DNA of 64,000 bases. It comes from Verrucomicrobium sp. GAS474. GTDB taxonomy: Bacteria; Verrucomicrobiota; Verrucomicrobiia; Methylacidiphilales; GAS474. A program made the translations under genes and the position numbers. A model generated the notes under the pieces. The model had not been told where the DNA came from. It searched no databases and saw only the letters and a list, made by a program, of their open reading frames with translations. Shown here piece after piece: positions 43,565 through 51,838 of this stretch (position 1 is the stretch's first letter; each line of letters begins with the position of its first letter). The stretch spans positions 372,001 to 436,000 of the forward strand of contig NZ_LT629781.1 of the NCBI RefSeq assembly GCF_900105685.1, written 5' to 3'.

Positions 43565-43998
43565 GCGGGCCGGGGGCCGGGGAAACGCATTCCGGTGACG
43601 GCGCCTCCGCCGCCATCCCGGTGCCGGTCCTGACGCCCTACTTTCATCTCCTCCTCGGAGCCCTCCTGGTCACCGCCTCGGAACTCCTCCTGCGGCGCGG
43701 CGCGGCGGCGGTTCCCGATCTCGGCTGGAGCGGCCTCACCGGCCTCACCTCGGCGTGGGTCTGGGTCTCGGTCCTCTGCTACATCGGCAGCTTCGTCTGC
43801 TGGCTCCGCGTCCTCAGCCGGCTTCCCCTCGTCGTGGCGTTCAACCTCATGAACATCGTCCACGTCCTCGTCCCGCTCGGCTCGGCCCTCTTCCTCCACG
43901 AGCGCATCTCCCTCCTCCGCTGGAGCGGCATCGCCCTCGTCCTCGTCGGCGTCTGGACCATCGCGAAGCCCCTCATGACCCTGGAGGAAAAGCTGTGA
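43561..43998 (+). CDS. Half-size EamA/SMR-type transporter subunit A
   Basis: This is a 145-residue membrane protein with four hydrophobic helices (LLLGALLVTASELLL, WVWVSVLCYIGSFVCWL, FNLMNIVHVLVPLGSALFL, WSGIALVLVGVWTIAKPL) after a soluble 27-residue leader. Its size and topology match small multidrug resistance or ArnE/ArnF-like proteins that dimerise. The HERISLLRWSGIALVLVGV ending is the EamA-type motif. It starts with GTG, which overlaps the FemAB-like stop codon (GTGA), and it is followed by a second half-size gene with another GTGA overlap. The two would form a heterodimer. Confidence 0.8.
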   Translation: MSGPGAGETHSGDGASAAIPVPVLTPYFHLLLGALLVTASELLLRRGAAAVPDLGWSGLTGLTSAWVWVSVLCYIGSFVCWLRVLSRLPLVVAFNLMNIVHVLVPLGSALFLHERISLLRWSGIALVLVGVWTIAKPLMTLEEKL

Positions 43999-44357
43999 GC
44001 CCGGCGGCCCCCGGCGGCCTCGATGCGACGGCGATGCTCCGCCTCGCCGGGGCCCTCCTCGGCCTCGTCGTCGGCCAGATCGGCCTGAAGATGGCGATGC
44101 ATCCCCGCCCGGACTGGTCCCGGCTGAAGCAGGCCGCCCTCTTCGCCCTCGCCATCGGCGCGATGACGGCGTGGTTCTTCCTCTGGATGGGCCTCCTCGG
44201 CGATCACGAGCTGAGCTTCATCTACCCCTTCGAGGCCGTCGGCTCGGCCATCCTGAGCATCGCCGCCATCGTCGTGCTGCGGGAGCGGATGACCTGGCGG
44301 CTCGCCGTCGGGATCGCGCTGATCACCGGCGGCGTTTTCCTGGTTTCGCTGAGCTAG
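43995..44357 (+). CDS. Half-size EamA/SMR-type transporter subunit B
   Basis: This is a 120-residue membrane protein with four helices and a weak second EamA signature (VLRERMTWRLAVGIALITGGV). It is the partner of subunit A at 43561-43998. The gene starts with GTG inside the previous stop (GTGA) and ends with a TAG shared with the stop of the convergent PAP2 gene (CTAG at 44354-44357). In known systems ArnE and ArnF flip undecaprenyl-phosphate-4-amino-arabinose; a flippase for a lipid-linked sugar is the best guess here because the neighbours are a PAP2 phosphatase and a polyprenyl-P-glycosyltransferase-like GT2. Confidence 0.8.
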   Translation: MSPAAPGGLDATAMLRLAGALLGLVVGQIGLKMAMHPRPDWSRLKQAALFALAIGAMTAWFFLWMGLLGDHELSFIYPFEAVGSAILSIAAIVVLRERMTWRLAVGIALITGGVFLVSLS

Positions 44358-45115
44358 CGGCCCGAACGTCCCAACCGCCGCGCCGCCGCGCCGAGGGGGA
44401 GCCCCACGCCGAGGCCGAGGACCGTCCCCGCCAGCAGGTCGCTAAGATAATGCCGGCCCAGCCAGGCGCGGGACCAGCAGACGCCGGCCGCCGCCGCCAT
44501 CGCGGGGATGCCGAGCGGGGGATAGGCGATGAGGAGCGCACCCGCCGTCGCCATCGAGGTCGTCGCGTGGCCGGAGGGGAAGCCCTGCATCAGCGAGGTG
44601 GGCCGGGGGCCGTAGAAGCCGTCGGGCAGCGCCTCGGGCCGGAGGCGGCGATGGAAGGAGAGGAAAGGCTCCGGGGCCTGGTCCAGATGGAGGCGGGCGA
44701 CCGCGTCGGCCTCCTCGGCGGCGGGCCGGGGGCGGCCCAGCGTCAGCCGCAGCGTGCTGCCGGGGATGCCCGCGAGGCTCGCCGCCAGGAGGGCCGCCAG
44801 ACCGGCCCGCCGCCACGCGGCCTTGTCGAATCCGATCCCGGCGAAGATCAGGGAGAAGGAGACGATGAAGGTCCCGGTGAGGTAATCGCCCCAGAAGCTG
44901 AATTTCTCCGCCACGGGGCGCAGGCCGGGAGCCGCCTCGCCGAGGGCCGAGATCAGCCGGGCGACGTGGAAATCGAGGGCGAAGGCGGTGCTGAAGACGA
45001 GGACGAAGAGGATCGCCGCGACGATCCGCGTCTCGGCGGGAATCCCGCCCCGCCGCTCCCACGCCGTGGCGATGAGAGCGCGGCCGTCGGAGAGAAGGGC
45101 GCGGAGGGAACGCAT
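44354..45115 (-). CDS. PAP2-superfamily membrane phosphatase
   Basis: This is a 253-residue inner-membrane protein of the type 2 phosphatidic acid phosphatase family. The three catalytic blocks are LRLTLGRPRP (K/R-x6-RP form), FPSGHATTSM (PSGH) and CWSRAWLGRHYLSDLLAG (SR-x5-H-x3-D). Six hydrophobic segments surround them. Such enzymes dephosphorylate undecaprenyl pyrophosphate, phosphatidylglycerophosphate or lipid A. Its stop codon overlaps that of the convergent half-size EamA gene, and it follows the GT2 gene upstream by 28 bases in the same direction. Confidence 0.9.
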   Translation of the reverse strand: MRSLRALLSDGRALIATAWERRGGIPAETRIVAAILFVLVFSTAFALDFHVARLISALGEAAPGLRPVAEKFSFWGDYLTGTFIVSFSLIFAGIGFDKAAWRRAGLAALLAASLAGIPGSTLRLTLGRPRPAAEEADAVARLHLDQAPEPFLSFHRRLRPEALPDGFYGPRPTSLMQGFPSGHATTSMATAGALLIAYPPLGIPAMAAAAGVCWSRAWLGRHYLSDLLAGTVLGLGVGLPLGAAARRLGRSGR

Positions 45116-45143
45116 GGGGAGAGCCTCCCGGACGCGCCCGGGC

Positions 45144-45830
45144 CTAGCCGAAGAGATTGTACTTCACGATCACGTAGATCGCGCGGACGCCGTCCTTCCA
45201 CCCGATCTTCTTCCCCTGATCGTAGGTGCGGCCGTGGTAGGTGATGCCGATCTCGTAGAAGACCGCCCGCTTCTTGGCGAGCTTCGCGGTGATCTCGGGC
45301 TCGAAGCCGAAGCGTTTCTCCTCGATCTCGATCGACTGGATGACCTCGCGGCGGAAGGCCTTGTAGCCGGTCTCCATGTCGGTGAGGTTGAGGTTCGTGA
45401 ACATGTTCGAGAGGAGCGTCAGGAAGGCGTTCCCCATGTAGTGCCAGAAGTAGACGACGCGGTGGGCGCCGCTCCCCATGAAGCGCGAGCCGTAGACGAC
45501 GTCGGCGCCCATCTCCTCGATCGGGGCGATGAGGGCGGGATAGTGGACGGGATCGTACTCGAGGTCGGCGTCCTGGATCAGGACGATGTCGCCGGTGGCG
45601 GCCTGGAAGCCGTTGTTGCAGGCCGCTCCCTTGCCCTGGTTCTTGTCGTGGTAGAGGACCTTCGCGACGAGGGGGGTGATCTTCTCGCGGAGGATCTCCC
45701 GCGTGCCGTCGGTCGAACAATCGTCGATGATGATGATCTCGGCGTCGGGCACCTGCGCCTTCACGCGGATGACGACCTGTTCGATCGTCTTTTTCTCGTT
45801 AAAGCAGGGGATGATGATGGAAAGCTTCAT
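45144..45830 (-). CDS. DPM1-like family 2 glycosyltransferase
   Basis: This is a 228-residue GT2 enzyme. The GT-A core shows SIIIPCFNEKKTIEQVV, IIIIDDCSTDGTREIL, KNQGKGAACNNGFQAATGD and IQDADLEYDP (the DAD donor-metal motif). The short length without C-terminal transmembrane helices and the segment TDMETGYKAFRREV match dolichol/polyprenyl-phosphate mannosyl- or glucosyltransferases (Dpm1 type) rather than processive synthases. It would load a sugar onto undecaprenyl phosphate on the cytoplasmic face. With PAP2 and the half-size EamA pair next to it, a lipid-linked-sugar route is likely. Confidence 0.88.
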   Translation of the reverse strand: MKLSIIIPCFNEKKTIEQVVIRVKAQVPDAEIIIIDDCSTDGTREILREKITPLVAKVLYHDKNQGKGAACNNGFQAATGDIVLIQDADLEYDPVHYPALIAPIEEMGADVVYGSRFMGSGAHRVVYFWHYMGNAFLTLLSNMFTNLNLTDMETGYKAFRREVIQSIEIEEKRFGFEPEITAKLAKKRAVFYEIGITYHGRTYDQGKKIGWKDGVRAIYVIVKYNLFG

Positions 45831-45973
45831 GGCGGGAAGGGGCAGGGTAATAGGGAAGGGGGAGGGGCAGCAAGCGGGAAAGAAGGGGGCTGATCCCCCC
45901 TTCCAGCCCCGCGACCCGACCTCGGGTCTTGTACTGCGCGCAGATTCGCTCTACCCTCCCTCTTTCTTTTTCT

Positions 45974-47758
45974 ATGCGCCTCCTTCTCCACGGATGGGTA
46001 CTCGGGGCCGTCCTGCTCGCCTCCGGCCTCCCTCTGCGGGCCGACACCGGGAACCTCGGCCCGTGGGGGGACCAGGGGAACGGGACCTACAAGAACCCCG
46101 TCCTCCACGGGGACTTCGGCGACGCCGACGTCATCCGGGTCGGCGGCGTCTTCTACCTCACCACGCCGACCTACCACTACCTCCCCGGCATCACCCTCCT
46201 CCGCTCGACCGACCTGGTGAACTGGGACTACGTCGGCCACGGCCTGGCCGATTTTTCCGGCGTCGGCCCCCTCCTGGGCCGCGACCGGACGATCCCCTAC
46301 GGCCTCGGCATCGCCTCCGTCGCCCTCCGCTATCACGACGGGAAGTTCCTCCTCTACTTCACCCCGCCCCTCCAGGGCCTCTTCGTCACGACGGCGACCG
46401 ATCCGGCGGGCCCGTGGACGCCGCCGCAGATGATGATGAAGGGCGGCTGGATCGTCCCCTCCCCGTTCTGGGACGACGACGGGAAAGCGTGGCTCCTGGC
46501 GACCAGCGCCGTCGGCAAGACCGAGATCTTCCCGATGCACCCGGACGGCCTTTCGGTCGACTCGCCGGGAACCGTCCTCTTCCCCGACGCGCTTTCCGAC
46601 TTCCGGGGAGGCCGCCTCCGTAAAATCGGCGCGACCTACTACCTCCTGCGGGACGAGCCGCTCCCCGGCGAGTCGGGAACCGTCGTCAGCGCCCTCCGCG
46701 CGCCCTCGCCCACCGGCCCTTGGGAGCGGCGGACGATCCTCCATACGCCAAAGAACCGGCCCGCCGACCGGGAACCGGGAGCGGGCGTCCTCGTCGACGG
46801 GGCTGACGGAACGTGGTGGTTCCTCGCCCGGCAGCGGGCCTACGGCAACGACGGCGAGGGCGACCACGCGGGCCGCCCCCTCCACCTCCTCCCCGTCTCG
46901 TGGATCGACGGCTGGCCCGTTCCCGGAGACGCTGACGCCGACGGCATCGGCACCCTCGCCTGGACCTCGCCGAAACCGGCCCTGCCCGCCGTCCCGCCCC
47001 ATCCCCCGCAGACCGACGACGATTTCTCCCAGCCCCAGCTCGCCCCCCAATGGGAGTGGAACGGCGCCCCCCGCCCCGCGCTCTGGTCCCTCACCGAAAA
47101 TCCCGGCCACCTCCGGCTGAAGGCGGCGAAGCCGTTTCCCCTCTCGCTCCAGCCGAAGCTCGATCCGGGCCAGTTCGTCCAGCTCATCCAGTCGTTCCTC
47201 AACCCCTCCGATTTCTTCCGCGTCGGGAACGTCCTCACCCAGCGGACCCTCGGACCGGGGCCGGGGGAGATCGCCGTCCGCGTCGAGGCGGGCGGGATGA
47301 CGGAGGGGCAGATCGCCGGGCTCGCCCTCTATTGGGACCGGAAATATGTCGCCACCCTCGGCGTGGTGCGGAACGGCGGCGTGCGAAAGGTCGAGTTCGC
47401 GAACACCCTCACCCGCCGCACCGACGCGGGGCCCGAGGTGAGCGCCGGGGCCGTCTGGCTCCGCGCCTCGATCTCCGCCGCCCAGCCCTCCCCGGACAAG
47501 CGGGAACGGGAGTCGATCCCCCCTTCGGCGACGTTCTCCTACAGCTTCGACGGCCGGAACTACACCCCCCTGGGCGACGCCTTCCGCTTCGGCTGGGGGG
47601 AAAACCGGGGCACCCGGATTGCCCTCTTTACCTGGAATGGAAAGGAGCAGAAGGAGAAGGAGCCGGGGTATGCGGATTTTGGGCCGTTCCGGTATGCGTT
47701 TTATGGGCCGAGTCATCCGGATGCGGGGGCGTTTTCTTCGCAGAATTTGATGCCTTAG
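45974..47758 (+). CDS. Degenerate GH43 protein with signal peptide
   Basis: This is a 594-residue exported protein. The signal peptide (MRLLLHGWVLGAVLLASGL) is followed by a five-bladed GH43 propeller (about 35-320) and a C-terminal beta-sandwich (about 345-590, from DDDFSQPQLAPQWEWNGAP) of GH43_C2 type. The start of the blade set reads NPVLHGDFGDADVIRVGG, in which the base Asp is kept. The usual pKa-modulating Asp (DPxxFxDDDG) is Val here (WIVPSPFWDDDGKAWL), and the general-acid Glu (xEGPxlyK) is Arg (FRGGRLRKIG). So it may be a non-catalytic carbohydrate-binding relative. The 3' end has lower GC than the rest. The ATG at 45974 is chosen to start the signal peptide. Confidence 0.85.
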   Translation: MRLLLHGWVLGAVLLASGLPLRADTGNLGPWGDQGNGTYKNPVLHGDFGDADVIRVGGVFYLTTPTYHYLPGITLLRSTDLVNWDYVGHGLADFSGVGPLLGRDRTIPYGLGIASVALRYHDGKFLLYFTPPLQGLFVTTATDPAGPWTPPQMMMKGGWIVPSPFWDDDGKAWLLATSAVGKTEIFPMHPDGLSVDSPGTVLFPDALSDFRGGRLRKIGATYYLLRDEPLPGESGTVVSALRAPSPTGPWERRTILHTPKNRPADREPGAGVLVDGADGTWWFLARQRAYGNDGEGDHAGRPLHLLPVSWIDGWPVPGDADADGIGTLAWTSPKPALPAVPPHPPQTDDDFSQPQLAPQWEWNGAPRPALWSLTENPGHLRLKAAKPFPLSLQPKLDPGQFVQLIQSFLNPSDFFRVGNVLTQRTLGPGPGEIAVRVEAGGMTEGQIAGLALYWDRKYVATLGVVRNGGVRKVEFANTLTRRTDAGPEVSAGAVWLRASISAAQPSPDKRERESIPPSATFSYSFDGRNYTPLGDAFRFGWGENRGTRIALFTWNGKEQKEKEPGYADFGPFRYAFYGPSHPDAGAFSSQNLMP

Positions 47759-47778
47759 GGGGGCGCGGGGTGGGGGGT

Positions 47779-48015
47779 GCCCTTCGGGGCTGGCGGGGGC
47801 GACCCTGTACAGCTGGAGGCGACCCGCTTTAACGCCACAGAGGGGCTTCGCCCCTCCGTGACCTCCTGTTCTGAGGGCCTTAGCTAGGCGGACGCGTTTC
47901 CCCCTGCGCCTTGTCTCCGAACTGGATTAAAATCGGATGGTTCCAGTACGCCCGAGGGTACGTACTGAAGGGGTAGCGGCACCCATACGCCTAGACTCCT
48001 ATCGGGAGAGAAGCG
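47779..48015 (-). repeat. Dispersed structured intergenic repeat, near-full copy C
   Basis: This is a minus-oriented copy. Its inverse contains CCATCCGATTTTAATCCAGT (from 47940 to 47921), identical to 35944-35963 in copy B. It also has the CCCTTCGGGGC terminal hairpin, GGCTTCGCCCC and CCTCCTGTTCTGAGGGCCTT, and ends near 48015. It begins about 20 bases after the GH43 stop codon. The right-hand part is more diverged than in copies A and B. Confidence 0.82.
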
Positions 48016-48171
48016 TATGGGAGAGATATCTTCAGGGGTTCAGCACCGAGGAGATAGGCCTGTATCCTTGGATGCTCCTTCCCATGGCTCGGCCCTCAAG
48101 GAGGTTAGATCCAGCGGAGTAGAGTGGGCTTATGGAAGATATGCCTCTTGATTGCGCCCTATCTACACCAC

Positions 48172-48280
48172 GGCCCATCAGAGGGGGAGGTGCAGGAGGG
48201 GCGCAGCCCCATCTTGCATCTCTAAACGCGCGTCCGGCATCCAGCCGCACAGGGAGATGTACCCCGTCCCGAAGGGCTGC
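48172..48280 (+). repeat. Diverged copy (subfamily 2), facing copy C
   Basis: In this plus-oriented piece the blocks are CATCAGAGGGGGAGGTGCAG, GGAGGGGCGCAGCCCC, CCAGCCGCACAGG and CCGAAGGGCTG. The inverse shares CCTTCGGGAC and GGCTGGATG with the copy at 15252-15420. It faces copy C, so the 47759-48379 spacer contains an inverted pair with about 155 bases of unassigned sequence between (48016-48171). No gene is supported in the spacer. Confidence 0.6.
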
Positions 48281-48379
48281 CCCTCCGCCGCGACCCCTTT
48301 CCCCCCTCCCCGTTCCAGCAAAACCAAGACGCCCTGAATGGGAATTGGTCCCAAGCCCAAAACCTGCTCCAATCAAGCC

Positions 48380-49351
48380 ATGCAAACCGGCCTGCGCCTG
48401 TTTTCCCTCCTCTGCCTCGGGATGCTTCTCTCGTCCCCGGCGGAAGCCTCGCTCCGCGACCTCCTGAGCGGGGAGGGCTTCACCGAGGCCGAGGTCGTCC
48501 GGGCCGCGCACACGAACGCCGCCTTCATCAAGGTCGAGATCAACGGCCACCCCCTCACCCTCTGCATCGACACCGGCTCCCCGATGACGATCCTGACCCG
48601 GGAGGCGGCGCTGCGGGCCAACGTGCCGACGAACCGCCTTTTCGGCCCGATCTCGGGGATCAACGGCCTCGCCGACCCGAAGGCCGCGATCGCCAGCCTC
48701 CGCAGCTTCAAGATCGCCGGGAGCGAGCTCGCCTCGGAGCCGATCCTCATCTCCGACGCCCCCTTCCCGCTGAAGATGAGCCCGGTGAAATTCGACGGGC
48801 TCCTCGGCTGGAAGACGATGAAGAAGAACCGCGTCATCTTCGGCTACGCCCCGGCGCTCTTCTTCTTCCGGCCCGACGGGAAATCGGCCCGGCGCCTCGA
48901 CGCCGCCTGCCGCGCGGAGCAGTTCCTCTCGGTGAAGCTCCGCCCCTACCGCGAGGGCTATTACCTGCCGCTGACGCTCGACGGGCAGGCCGCCCGGATG
49001 CTCCTCGATTCGGGGGCCGCCTTCACCCTCGTCAGCGACGACTTCGCCCGGCTCCACCTCGACGCGGGGAAGACCGTCGGCACGGGCCGCAGCCTCGGCA
49101 TCGACGGGAACCCCGTCCTCCAGCAGCGGGTGACGCCGAAGACGATGGAGCTCGGCTCCCGCGCCTTCGCGCCGATCACGATCACCTCGGGCGCGGCGAA
49201 GCTCTTCGAGAACAAGCCCGACGCCGACGGGCGGAGGGGAAAGCAGATCGACGGCCTCCTCGGCTACGACCTCGTCGGGCGCTTCTACTCCCTCCTCGAC
49301 ATGGGGAACGACCGCCTCTACCTCCACCCGCGGCCCGAGAAAGAAGAGTAG
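48380..49351 (+). CDS. Exported retropepsin-like aspartic protease with two active-site motifs
   Basis: This is a 323-residue protein with a signal peptide (MQTGLRLFSLLCLGMLLSS, cleaved near AEAS). Two retropepsin-like halves follow: the first catalytic motif is CIDTGSPMT (D64-T-G66) and the second LLDSGAAFT (D210-S-G212). Between and after them are the hydrophobic-hydrophobic-Gly segments that usually close the site (FDGLLGWK and IDGLLGYD). Most bacterial retropepsin-like proteins have one motif and dimerise; here a tandem arrangement in one chain could form the site by itself, as in pepsin. The ATG at 48380 is used so that the signal peptide starts the protein. Confidence 0.85.
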   Translation: MQTGLRLFSLLCLGMLLSSPAEASLRDLLSGEGFTEAEVVRAAHTNAAFIKVEINGHPLTLCIDTGSPMTILTREAALRANVPTNRLFGPISGINGLADPKAAIASLRSFKIAGSELASEPILISDAPFPLKMSPVKFDGLLGWKTMKKNRVIFGYAPALFFFRPDGKSARRLDAACRAEQFLSVKLRPYREGYYLPLTLDGQAARMLLDSGAAFTLVSDDFARLHLDAGKTVGTGRSLGIDGNPVLQQRVTPKTMELGSRAFAPITITSGAAKLFENKPDADGRRGKQIDGLLGYDLVGRFYSLLDMGNDRLYLHPRPEKEE

Positions 49352-49358
49352 GAAGCCT

Positions 49359-50831
49359 TCATCCCGACATCCGCTTCGCCAGCTCGCCGAGGGTCGCCAC
49401 GGCCTTCTCCATCGCCGGGGTGCGGGGATGGCCGCAGCTGAGGCGGATGCAGTTGCGGAACTCGGCGGCCGGGGAGAAGAGGTGGCCGGGGGCGATGCTG
49501 ATCCCCGCCTCGCGCGCCTTCTCGAAGAGGACCATCGAGTCGACCTGCCGCGCCAGCTCGATCCAGAGGACGAAGCCGCCCTGCGGATCGCTGATCTTCG
49601 CCTCCCGGGGGAAGGCCGCCGCCACCGCCTCGCGCATCCGCAGGATCTGTTCCCGGAAGGTGGCGCGGAGACGGCGGAGGTGGTGGTCGTAGCCGCCGTT
49701 GCGGAGGAACTCGGCGATGGCCAGGGAGGGAAGCGGCGAGCCCCCGAAGGTCAGTGCCACCTTCGCCTCGAGGATCTCCCGGTGCCAGCGCCCCCCGGCG
49801 ATGTAACCCGCGCGGTAGCCGGGGGCGAGGGTCTTCGAGAAGGAGCCGCAGAGGAGGACGCCGCCGTCGGCGTCGAGCGACTTCAGGCAGGCGGGCCGCT
49901 CCCCCCGATGGGAGAGGTCGCCGTAGATGTCGTCCTCGATGATCGGGATCTGCCGCTGCGCGGCGAGGGCGACCAGCTCGGCCCGGGCCGCCTCGGGCAT
50001 GAGGCTCCCGAGGGGGTTGCTGAAATTGGGGATGACGATCAGCGCGGCGACCTTCTCCCGTTCGAGGACTTTCCGCACCGCCCCGATCGGGAGCCCCTCC
50101 CGGGGGCTGGAGGGGACGGCGACGGTCCGCAGGCCGAGGCGGCTGAGGAGATGGAGGATGCCGTAATAGATCGGCGACTCGACCATGACCGTGTCGCCCG
50201 GCTTCGCCACGGTGCGGAGCGCGAGGTGGAGGGCCTCGGTCGCCCCGTTCGTCAGGAGGAAGTCCTCGGGCGGCAGGTAGGTCCCCCACTCGACCGAGCG
50301 GCGGCTGATCTCCCGCCGCAACGCCGGGCAGCCGGGAGGCGGATCGTATTGGACGACGGCGCGCGCCTGCCGCCGGGCGATCGCCCCGGTGATCCGGGCG
50401 AGCTTCTCCGAGGGAAGCAGGGCCGGGCTCGGGTTCGCGCCCCCCATCGGGACGAGGCGGGGATTGGCGACGTCGTCGACCAGCGCCATCAGCGGGGCGA
50501 AGCGGGAGAGGGTCTTCGGCGAGGGGATGCGGCGGGAGAACGAGGGAACCTCGGTCCCCGAGGAGAGGCGGGCGCGGACGTAGAAGCCCGACTTCGGCCG
50601 CGCCTCGACGAGGCGGCGGTCCTCCAGGACAGTGTAGGCGTGGAGGACGGTCGGGATGCTGACGCGGTACCGTTCACTGAGGTGGCGGATGGAGGGAATC
50701 CGATCGCCGGGACGGAGGGTCCCCGCCTCGATCATCGTCTGGACCTCGTCGGCCAGGACGAGGTAGCGGGGCTGCCCGTTGCCCTTTCCGTTCTCTTTCC
50801 CGTTCACCTGCACAGGATGCTCCTTTTTCAT
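49359..50831 (-). CDS. MocR-type PLP-dependent regulator
   Basis: This is a 490-residue fusion of a GntR winged-helix domain (about 15-95: DEVQTMIEAGTLRPGDRIPS, then SERYRVSIPTVLHAYTVLED) and an aminotransferase class I fold (about 120-485). The PLP-binding lysine is K333 in LLCGSFSKTLAPGYRAGY, and other cofactor residues lie in IPNFSNPLGSLMP and IEDDIYGDL. MocR regulators sense amino-acid or amine-like ligands by forming a Schiff base and commonly control neighbouring transporter genes. Here an EamA exporter gene lies directly upstream (16 bases) on the same strand, so the two are probably co-transcribed and the regulator may control itself. Confidence 0.92.
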   Translation of the reverse strand: MKKEHPVQVNGKENGKGNGQPRYLVLADEVQTMIEAGTLRPGDRIPSIRHLSERYRVSIPTVLHAYTVLEDRRLVEARPKSGFYVRARLSSGTEVPSFSRRIPSPKTLSRFAPLMALVDDVANPRLVPMGGANPSPALLPSEKLARITGAIARRQARAVVQYDPPPGCPALRREISRRSVEWGTYLPPEDFLLTNGATEALHLALRTVAKPGDTVMVESPIYYGILHLLSRLGLRTVAVPSSPREGLPIGAVRKVLEREKVAALIVIPNFSNPLGSLMPEAARAELVALAAQRQIPIIEDDIYGDLSHRGERPACLKSLDADGGVLLCGSFSKTLAPGYRAGYIAGGRWHREILEAKVALTFGGSPLPSLAIAEFLRNGGYDHHLRRLRATFREQILRMREAVAAAFPREAKISDPQGGFVLWIELARQVDSMVLFEKAREAGISIAPGHLFSPAAEFRNCIRLSCGHPRTPAMEKAVATLGELAKRMSG

Positions 50832-50847
50832 CGGAAGACGATACAGA

Positions 50848-51786
50848 TTACGCCGGGACGACGGCTTCCCCCGGCAGCGACACCCCCGCCGCCGTCCTCC
50901 GCGCCCCGATCTGGGCGACGGCGATGCAGGCGACCACCCCACCCGCCGCCAGCCAATCGCCGGAGAGGGGCCGCTCCCCCAGCAGGAAGATCGAGAAGAC
51001 CAGCGTCACGAAGGGCTGGGCCAGCTGGATCTGCCCGATCCGGGCGATCCCTCCCTTCGCGAGCGCCCGATACCAGAAGAGCATCCCGATGAGCGAACTG
51101 AAGAGGACATTGTAAAGGAGCGCCAGCCAGCACGCCGTCGAGACTGCGCCGGGATGCTCCGGCAGCCGCCCGAGGCAGAGCGCCACGCCGGGCAGGAAGG
51201 CCGCGATCGGCACCCAGCACGTCAGCGCCGTGGTCCCGATCTCCCGCCCCAGGCGGGTCCCCTCGGCATAGCCGATCCCGCAGGTGAGCGCCGCGAGGAG
51301 GAGGAGCAGGTCGGCCCGCCCCAGGTGGAGGCCCGCCCCGGAGCGGCCCAGCCCGTAGCCCGTCACGATCGCGCTGCCGGCCAGGGCCGCCGTCCAGAAA
51401 AGCCCCGTCTGCCGCTGCCCGCTCCGCAGCGAGGCCCACAGGGCGTTCACCAGCGGGATGACGCCGATGACGATGGCGGCATGGGAACTCGACACCTCGC
51501 GTAGCGCCCGCGCCGAGAACCACGAGAAGCCGAACGCCAGGCACGCCGTCGCCGCCAGGAGGGAGCCGATCTGCCGCATCGTCAGCCGGGGCGAGCCGAC
51601 CGCCGCCAGCACGAGGGCCGCCGGGATCGCCGCCAACGCCATCCGCCCGATCCCGACGATGACGGGATCGAGCTCCCGGACGGCGATCCGCATCGTCGGC
51701 ACGGTGAGGCTGAAGAGGACGACGGCCAGCACCCCCTCGGGAATGCCCGTGAGGAGCGCGGCGGACCGGGAGGGGGAAAAGGCCAT
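50848..51786 (-). CDS. EamA-family (DMT) exporter
   Basis: This is a 312-residue inner-membrane protein with ten predicted helices in two EamA halves: PEGVLAVVLFSLTVPTMRIA opens the first, and LLYNVLFSSLIGMLFWYRAL, IQLAQPFVTLVFSIFLLGE and WLAAGGVVACIAVAQIG belong to the second. Family members export amino acids, amines or metabolites. The gene is followed by a MocR regulator in the same operon, which suggests an amino-acid-like substrate. The ATG complements 51784-51786. Confidence 0.9.
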   Translation of the reverse strand: MAFSPSRSAALLTGIPEGVLAVVLFSLTVPTMRIAVRELDPVIVGIGRMALAAIPAALVLAAVGSPRLTMRQIGSLLAATACLAFGFSWFSARALREVSSSHAAIVIGVIPLVNALWASLRSGQRQTGLFWTAALAGSAIVTGYGLGRSGAGLHLGRADLLLLLAALTCGIGYAEGTRLGREIGTTALTCWVPIAAFLPGVALCLGRLPEHPGAVSTACWLALLYNVLFSSLIGMLFWYRALAKGGIARIGQIQLAQPFVTLVFSIFLLGERPLSGDWLAAGGVVACIAVAQIGARRTAAGVSLPGEAVVPA

Positions 51787-51838
51787 CCTCCCATCGTGGG
51801 GGAAGCCGGAGGCGGGAGACAGGGACAGTTCCCCCTCT

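Noticed and set aside
47759-48379. Small ORFs in the repeat block
   Set aside because: They change frame between copies of the repeat and have no ribosome site; the similarity between copies is at the DNA level.
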